Shown here: in pieces, positions 58,776 through 64,000 of the stretch
How the letters are laid out: the number at the start of each line of letters is the position of its first letter
Position numbering within the stretch: position 1 is the stretch's first letter
From: Lacticaseibacillus absianus
GTDB lineage: Bacteria > Bacillota > Bacilli > Lactobacillales > Lactobacillaceae
Direction of reading: 5' to 3'
Assembly (NCBI RefSeq): GCF_013407595.1
Contig: NZ_JABEKX010000004.1
Span: forward strand, 27,182-91,181
DNA length: 64,000 nt
Made by a program: the position numbers and the translations under genes
The notes under the pieces: generated by a model
Told to the model about the DNA's origin: nothing
The model's input: only the letters and a program-made list of their open reading frames with translations
Databases searched by the model: none

Positions 58776-60299
58776 TTGAAGTTTAATGAACTCGGTTTAG
58801 CCCCAGAGCTGCTGTCGACGATCGAACGGTCCGGTTTTGAAGAAGCGACCCCGATCCAAGCACAGACGATCCCGTTGATGCTACAAGGCAAGGACGTGAT
58901 CGGTCAAGCGCAGACTGGGACCGGGAAAACCGCGGCGTTCGGTCTGCCGATCCTGCAGATGATCGACACCGCCGACCGCAACGTGCAGGCACTGGTGATC
59001 TCACCGACCCGTGAGCTCGCCGTGCAAACGCAAGAGGAGCTGTACAAGCTCGGCGTCGACAAGCACGTCAAGGTCCAGGCCGTCTACGGGGGCGCCGATA
59101 TCCGCCGGCAGATCCGTGGGCTGGCCGACCACCCGCAGATCGTGGTGGGGACGCCGGGCCGTCTGCTCGACCACCTGAACCGCCACACCTTGAAGTTGCA
59201 GAACCTGCGCACGCTGGTCCTCGATGAGGCCGACGAGATGCTGGATATGGGCTTCATCGAAGACATCGAAAACATCGTCAAGTCTGCACCGGAGACGCGG
59301 CAGACCCTGCTGTTCTCTGCGACCATGCCGGCACCGATCATGCGCCTGACCAACACCTTCATGCGCGAACCGGTCACGGTGCAGATCAAGTCTAAGGAGC
59401 TGACGGCCGATACCGTCGATCAGTACTATGTACGCTCCAAGGATTTTGAAAAATTCGATATCATGACGCGCCTGTTCGATGTTCAGTCGCCTGAGTTGAC
59501 CCTGATCTTCGGGCGCACCAAGCGCCGCGTCGACGAGCTGACCCGTGGCTTGAAGGCGCGCGGTTACCGTGCAGAAGGGATCCACGGCGATTTGACGCAG
59601 CAAAAGCGCATGAGCGTGCTACGTCAGTTCAAAGGTGGTGAGCTCGACTTCCTCGTTGCGACGGATGTGGCAGCGCGTGGGTTGGATATCTCCGGTGTGA
59701 CGCACGTCTACAACTACGACATCCCGCAGGATCCGGACTCTTACGTCCACCGGATCGGGCGGACCGGCCGTGCTGGGAAATCTGGGGTCTCGGTGACCTT
59801 CGTGACCCCTAACGAGGTCGGCTACCTGCGCACGATCGAGGACCTGACCAAGAAGCGGATGATGCCCCTCAAGCCACCGACAGCCAAGGAGGCCTTCCTC
59901 GGTCAAGTCTCCACTGGGCTTGAGACCATCAAGGCGCAGATCGAAGCCGATGACTTCGAGAAGTATGAACCGATGGCGGAGGGCTTGCTGGAAAGTTACA
60001 CGCCACTGCAGATCGTCTCGGCCTACTTGAAGGCGGTCAGCCCGGATGATGCATCGACCGTGCCGGTCAAGATCACACCGGAACGCCCGCTGCCGCACCG
60101 CGGCGGCTACGCGCGTAGCAGCAGCAACCACGGTGGTGGTCACGGTGGCAGTTACCGTGGCGGGAGCCGTAGCAACGGCGACCATCGCAACGGTGGCAGC
60201 CGCGACGGCAAGCGCCAGTTCGACAAGAACCGCCGATACTCTGAGAAGCGCTCCGAGCGTCAAAACGTCAAGAGCAGCTTCAAGAAGCATAAAGACTAG
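58776..60299 (+). CDS. cshA: DEAD-box RNA helicase CshA
   Basis: 507 residues with a TTG start at 58776 (AAGGAGGAA upstream). Motifs: Q motif region [20 protein letters not shown] (Lys51), Ia PTRELA, II DEAD ([14 protein letters not shown]), [33 protein letters not shown]. The C-terminal tail (about 440-507) is rich in Gly, Arg, Ser, His and Lys, as in degradosome-associated CshA. It unwinds RNA in decay and ribosome assembly, mainly in the cold. The structured leader suggests regulation at the RNA level. Confidence 0.95.
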   Translation: MKFNELGLAPELLSTIERSGFEEATPIQAQTIPLMLQGKDVIGQAQTGTGKTAAFGLPILQMIDTADRNVQALVISPTRELAVQTQEELYKLGVDKHVKVQAVYGGADIRRQIRGLADHPQIVVGTPGRLLDHLNRHTLKLQNLRTLVLDEADEMLDMGFIEDIENIVKSAPETRQTLLFSATMPAPIMRLTNTFMREPVTVQIKSKELTADTVDQYYVRSKDFEKFDIMTRLFDVQSPELTLIFGRTKRRVDELTRGLKARGYRAEGIHGDLTQQKRMSVLRQFKGGELDFLVATDVAARGLDISGVTHVYNYDIPQDPDSYVHRIGRTGRAGKSGVSVTFVTPNEVGYLRTIEDLTKKRMMPLKPPTAKEAFLGQVSTGLETIKAQIEADDFEKYEPMAEGLLESYTPLQIVSAYLKAVSPDDASTVPVKITPERPLPHRGGYARSSSNHGGGHGGSYRGGSRSNGDHRNGGSRDGKRQFDKNRRYSEKRSERQNVKSSFKKHKD

Positions 60300-60308
60300 G
60301 CACAACAG

Positions 60309-60335
60309 ACCGGCCCTGTGAGGGGCCGGTTTTTT
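60309..60335 (+). terminator. cshA terminator
   Basis: ACCGGCCC, TGTGAG-type loop, GGGCCGGT and six T. Confidence 0.92.
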
Positions 60336-60526
60336 GCGCAGCGCCGCCGGGCGCAGAGGACCGCGGTGGCGTCTGACGTGCAACCGGCTCAGCGGCATGT
60401 TATTCTGCTGGTGCGCCGGGTTGAGCGCGTGACACACTAACATGACCGATTTTCAGGCCAGAAGCCCGCCGCCGGAGGAAGGAGACGGGTATAATGGAAC
60501 AATAACGGGTGCAAGGAGGAACACGC

Positions 60527-60886
60527 ATGATTTACGGCATGGGGATCGACATCACAGACTTGGCGCGAATCGAGGCGGCACAGACCAAGAACCCGCACTT
60601 TGCGCGCAAGGTCCTGACACCGGCAGAATGGGCGCAGTATACAGCGCTGAGTGGGCAGCGAGCGCTAGAGTTTTTGGCCGGCCGCTTCTCGGTCAAGGAG
60701 GCCTACGCGAAGGCGTACGGTACCGGGCTGGGCCGCGTCGGCTTGCAGGACGTCGAGACGCTCAATGCACCGTCCGGCAAACCAGAGTTGACCCGGCACC
60801 CGTACACCGGGCGGGCACTGGTGTCGATCTCGCACACGGCCACGTTGGTGATGACAGAAGTGATCTTGGAGGCAGAAGCGCAATGA
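60527..60886 (+). CDS. acpS: holo-[acyl-carrier-protein] synthase
   Basis: 119 residues from ATG 60527 (AAGGAGGAA upstream). It transfers 4'-phosphopantetheine from CoA to ACP. The magnesium-binding Asp8 lies in [13 protein letters not shown] and the Glu in [17 protein letters not shown]; the C-terminal SISHT motif is present. A TATAAT-like hexamer stands at about 60491. Its stop overlaps the start of alr (ATGA). Confidence 0.96.
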   Translation: MIYGMGIDITDLARIEAAQTKNPHFARKVLTPAEWAQYTALSGQRALEFLAGRFSVKEAYAKAYGTGLGRVGLQDVETLNAPSGKPELTRHPYTGRALVSISHTATLVMTEVILEAEAQ

Positions 60887-62022
60887 GTATGGTGACGGCA
60901 ACGCTACGCCCGACGCGGGTGCTGGTGAGCGAGCAAGCGATCTATCAGAACGTGCAACACGCCTTGGCCGGGCTTGCTGACGGCACGGCGCTCTTCGCGG
61001 TGGTCAAAGCGGACGGTTACGGCCATGGATTGCTACGGGTCGCACGCGTCGCTCAGGCGGCCGGGGCCACCGGGTTTTGTGTCGCGATCCTGGACGAGGC
61101 GCTTGCGCTGCGACAAGCAGGCTTCACTGAACCGATCTTGGTGCTGGGGATCATCGAGCCGGCGTACGCTGGGATTGCCGCGGCTAACCACATCGCGGTA
61201 CCGGTGGGCGACGAGGCTTGGCTGATCGCGGCGATGCCACACTTGAGTCAGTCGACGTTGCCACCGCTCGCGGTTCATGTCGCGATGGATACCGGAATGG
61301 GGCGGATCGGCTTTCGCGATGTAACGGCGCTACAGTCGGCTTGTGCACGAATGACCGCTCACCCCGAGTGTTTTGACGTTGAGGGCCTGTTCACGCATTT
61401 TGCCACGGCAGACGAGCCGGATCCGAGTTATTTTCAGCTCCAAGTTGGTCGTTTCAAGGCCTTCCTGGCGGCGCTGCCGCACAAGCCACGCTATGTACAT
61501 GTGTCGAATTCTGCGACGAGTCTGTGGCACGCCGCCTGTAACGGTAATATGATCCGTTACGGGGTGGCGATGTACGGCCTCAACCCATCAGGCCGGGCGA
61601 TCCCGACCACACCGTACCCGCTGGTGCCAGCGCTGAGCCTCGTGTCGACGCTCAGCTTCGTCAAACGCTTGCCCGCCGGCGAGGCCGTGTCGTACGGCGC
61701 GACTTACCGGGCGGCGCAAGACGAGTGGATCGGCACGGTACCGATGGGCTATGCCGATGGCTGGCTGCGGCGGATGCAAGGGTTCCACGTTCTGGTCGAC
61801 GGGCAATTCTGCGAGATCGTCGGGCGGGTCTGCATGGATCAATTCATGATCCGCCTACCGCACGACTATCCAGCCGGTACGTCGGTGGTCTTGGTCGGCA
61901 CGAGTGGCCAAGCAACGATCAGTCTGCAAGACGTCGCAGACCACGCCGGCACGATCCACTATGAGATCGCCTGTGACATCGCGGAGCGCGTGCCACGCGT
62001 CTCGGTCGCGCCGCTCGACTAG
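60883..62022 (+). CDS. alr: alanine racemase
   Basis: 379 residues from ATG 60883; the open frame extends upstream to 60442 but overlaps acpS and lacks a start with ribosome binding site. The PLP lysine is Lys42 in [11 protein letters not shown]. Further motifs are [38 protein letters not shown] and the second active-site Tyr region [10 protein letters not shown], with [10 protein letters not shown]. It supplies D-Ala for peptidoglycan and teichoic acids, close to murF. Translationally coupled to acpS. Confidence 0.96.
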   Translation: MSMVTATLRPTRVLVSEQAIYQNVQHALAGLADGTALFAVVKADGYGHGLLRVARVAQAAGATGFCVAILDEALALRQAGFTEPILVLGIIEPAYAGIAAANHIAVPVGDEAWLIAAMPHLSQSTLPPLAVHVAMDTGMGRIGFRDVTALQSACARMTAHPECFDVEGLFTHFATADEPDPSYFQLQVGRFKAFLAALPHKPRYVHVSNSATSLWHAACNGNMIRYGVAMYGLNPSGRAIPTTPYPLVPALSLVSTLSFVKRLPAGEAVSYGATYRAAQDEWIGTVPMGYADGWLRRMQGFHVLVDGQFCEIVGRVCMDQFMIRLPHDYPAGTSVVLVGTSGQATISLQDVADHAGTIHYEIACDIAERVPRVSVAPLD

Positions 62023-62086
62023 ATGCTTGCCAACGCCGGTCGGTGTGGTAGGATAAGGGAAACGAAAGTGTGTGGAGGGATCTCGG

Positions 62087-62338
62087 ATGACGACTGATGA
62101 GCTGATCCAGCAGCTGGCGCCTCAGCTACAGCGCAGTTTGGCGGCGTACTGTCAAGCACATACCGTGTCGGCGGAGGCCGTGATGGCGGTCGCCCTGCGG
62201 TGTTTTTTGGCGGGTGAGAATCAAGACGTGGCGGAGATGATCGGCGGCTATCTTGACATGGGCGCACTCAACGCCGAGATCTGCCATGAGTTCACGGCCT
62301 GCGAAAGCGAAGCCTACGCCCACTTACTGGTGCGTTAG
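62087..62338 (+). CDS. mazE: antitoxin, MazE/PemI-like
   Basis: 83 residues from ATG 62087 (GGAGG 8 bases upstream). It is a small acidic protein: [39 protein letters not shown]. It lacks the clear AbrB fold signature of E. coli MazE and looks more like the ribbon-helix-helix type EndoAI antitoxins, but only weakly. The assignment rests on position: it lies 10 bases before a clear MazF toxin gene, behind alr, which is the usual arrangement in Firmicutes. Confidence 0.72.
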   Translation: MTTDELIQQLAPQLQRSLAAYCQAHTVSAEAVMAVALRCFLAGENQDVAEMIGGYLDMGALNAEICHEFTACESEAYAHLLVR

Positions 62339-62348
62339 GAGGCGGAAC

Positions 62349-62705
62349 ATGGTCGAAGGTATCAAGCGCGGCGATGTTTTTTTCGCCGACCTATCCCCGG
62401 TGGTGGGCTCCGAACAAGGTGGCCTGCGCCCGGTCTTGGTGATTCAAAACGACGTGGGCAACCGCTTCAGCCCAACGGTGATCGTCGCGGCGATCACCTC
62501 GCGGATCACCAAGCCCAAGATGAAGACTCACGTGGGCTTGAGCGGCACGGCCGACGGGATCGAGCGCGATTCCGTCGTGTTGTTAGAGCAGATCCGCACG
62601 ATTGACAAGCAGCGGCTGATGGACAAGGTGACCTCGCTGTCGCCGTCTCGAATGGCCGCCGTCGACGCGGCGCTGGCCGTTTCGGTCGGGCTGCGTCCGG
62701 TATGA
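62349..62705 (+). CDS. mazF: MazF/PemK-family mRNA interferase toxin
   Basis: 118 residues from ATG 62349 (AGGAGG upstream). Motifs: [21 protein letters not shown] (substrate loop), [19 protein letters not shown] with the catalytic Arg, AAITSRITK with Thr, and [16 protein letters not shown]. This is the EndoA/MazF type of Gram-positive bacteria, which cuts single-stranded RNA at a short sequence. It is cotranscribed with the small antitoxin gene before it. Confidence 0.94.
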   Translation: MVEGIKRGDVFFADLSPVVGSEQGGLRPVLVIQNDVGNRFSPTVIVAAITSRITKPKMKTHVGLSGTADGIERDSVVLLEQIRTIDKQRLMDKVTSLSPSRMAAVDAALAVSVGLRPV

Positions 62706-62711
62706 GGCATC

Positions 62712-62749
62712 AAAAAGGAGGCCGAGAGCATTGAGCTCTCGGCCTTTTT
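62712..62749. terminator. terminator after mazF
   Basis: AGGCCGAGAGC pairs with GCTCTCGGCCT; T5 on the plus side and A5 on the other. It also ends the converging DUF3800-like gene. Confidence 0.9.
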
Positions 62750-62757
62750 GACGTGTG

Positions 62758-64000
<1,243 letters not shown>

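Noticed and set aside
60442..62022. 526-residue version of alanine racemase
   Set aside because: The extension overlaps acpS in another frame; ATG 60883 overlaps the acpS stop in the usual way.

Overview
The window reads as a chromosomal segment of a GC-rich lactic acid bacterium of the Lactobacillaceae (by eye well above 50% G+C), most like the Lacticaseibacillus branch. The pointers are the lacT-lacE-lacG-lacF gene order with an RNA antitermination site, a ppx1-ppk-ppx2 polyphosphate operon, the murF-cshA-acpS-alr-mazEF block, a DtpT-like transporter, PepF, PepI and PepD peptidases, and strong AGGAGG ribosome binding sites. There is no rRNA, tRNA, CRISPR array, phage or insertion sequence.

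Layout. 1-2.3 kb: an MFS exporter leaving the left edge, a near-perfect CIRCE (HrcA) operator, a 72-residue protein and an array of 41-bp tandem repeats. 2.3-6.5 kb: a coupled deformylase-like/pentapeptide pair, two small membrane or secreted protein genes, a possible short RNA unit, and a vitamin B6 kinase with an ECF S component. 6.6-10 kb: POT-family transporter and oligoendopeptidase F. 10-14.9 kb: lactose PTS operon (lacT, lacE, lacG, lacF) plus a fifth, 58-residue membrane protein gene. 15.1-16.6 kb: zinc-starvation operon behind two Zur-like boxes (adcA, zinc-free S14, 40-residue basic protein). 16.8-21.5 kb: cardiolipin synthase, MFS exporter with divergent Rgg regulator, aquaporin. 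21.6-25.7 kb: HTH protein, orphan PTS EIIC with a DUF7916-type partner, two cupins. 25.7-32 kb: trehalose system (EIIBCA divergent from GH65 phosphorylase, treR, pgmB). 32-46 kb: peptidases, DHH phosphoesterase, AAA ATPase, Tet(M)-like GTPase, oxidoreductases, and a double-length Rgg-like regulator. 47-52 kb: polyphosphate operon. 52-58 kb: secreted DUF1002 protein, DHFR-like enzyme, a strong small-RNA candidate, a SUKH-like protein and murF. 58.7-64 kb: cshA with a structured leader, acpS-alr-mazE-mazF, and a DUF3800-like protein with an Asn-Gln repeat leaving the right edge.

Working together: carbohydrate entry is mostly PTS based. Lactose-6-P is split by LacG, and trehalose-6-P is phosphorolysed and fed to glycolysis through beta-phosphoglucomutase. 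cre-like sites lie at the lac, tre and EIIC promoters, suggesting CcpA control.

Most unusual items: (1) a four-copy intergenic element whose long hairpin keeps its pairing while its sequence changes; (2) a roughly 100-nt C-rich sRNA candidate at 54.5 kb that presents CCCCCA in a hairpin loop; (3) a regulator carrying two Rgg-type halves; (4) a CIRCE operator beside an MFS exporter; (5) a POT transporter lacking the ExxER motif; (6) a Ppx homologue with degraded catalytic motifs in an intact ppk operon; (7) an in-frame Asn-Gln hexanucleotide repeat in a DUF3800-like protein.
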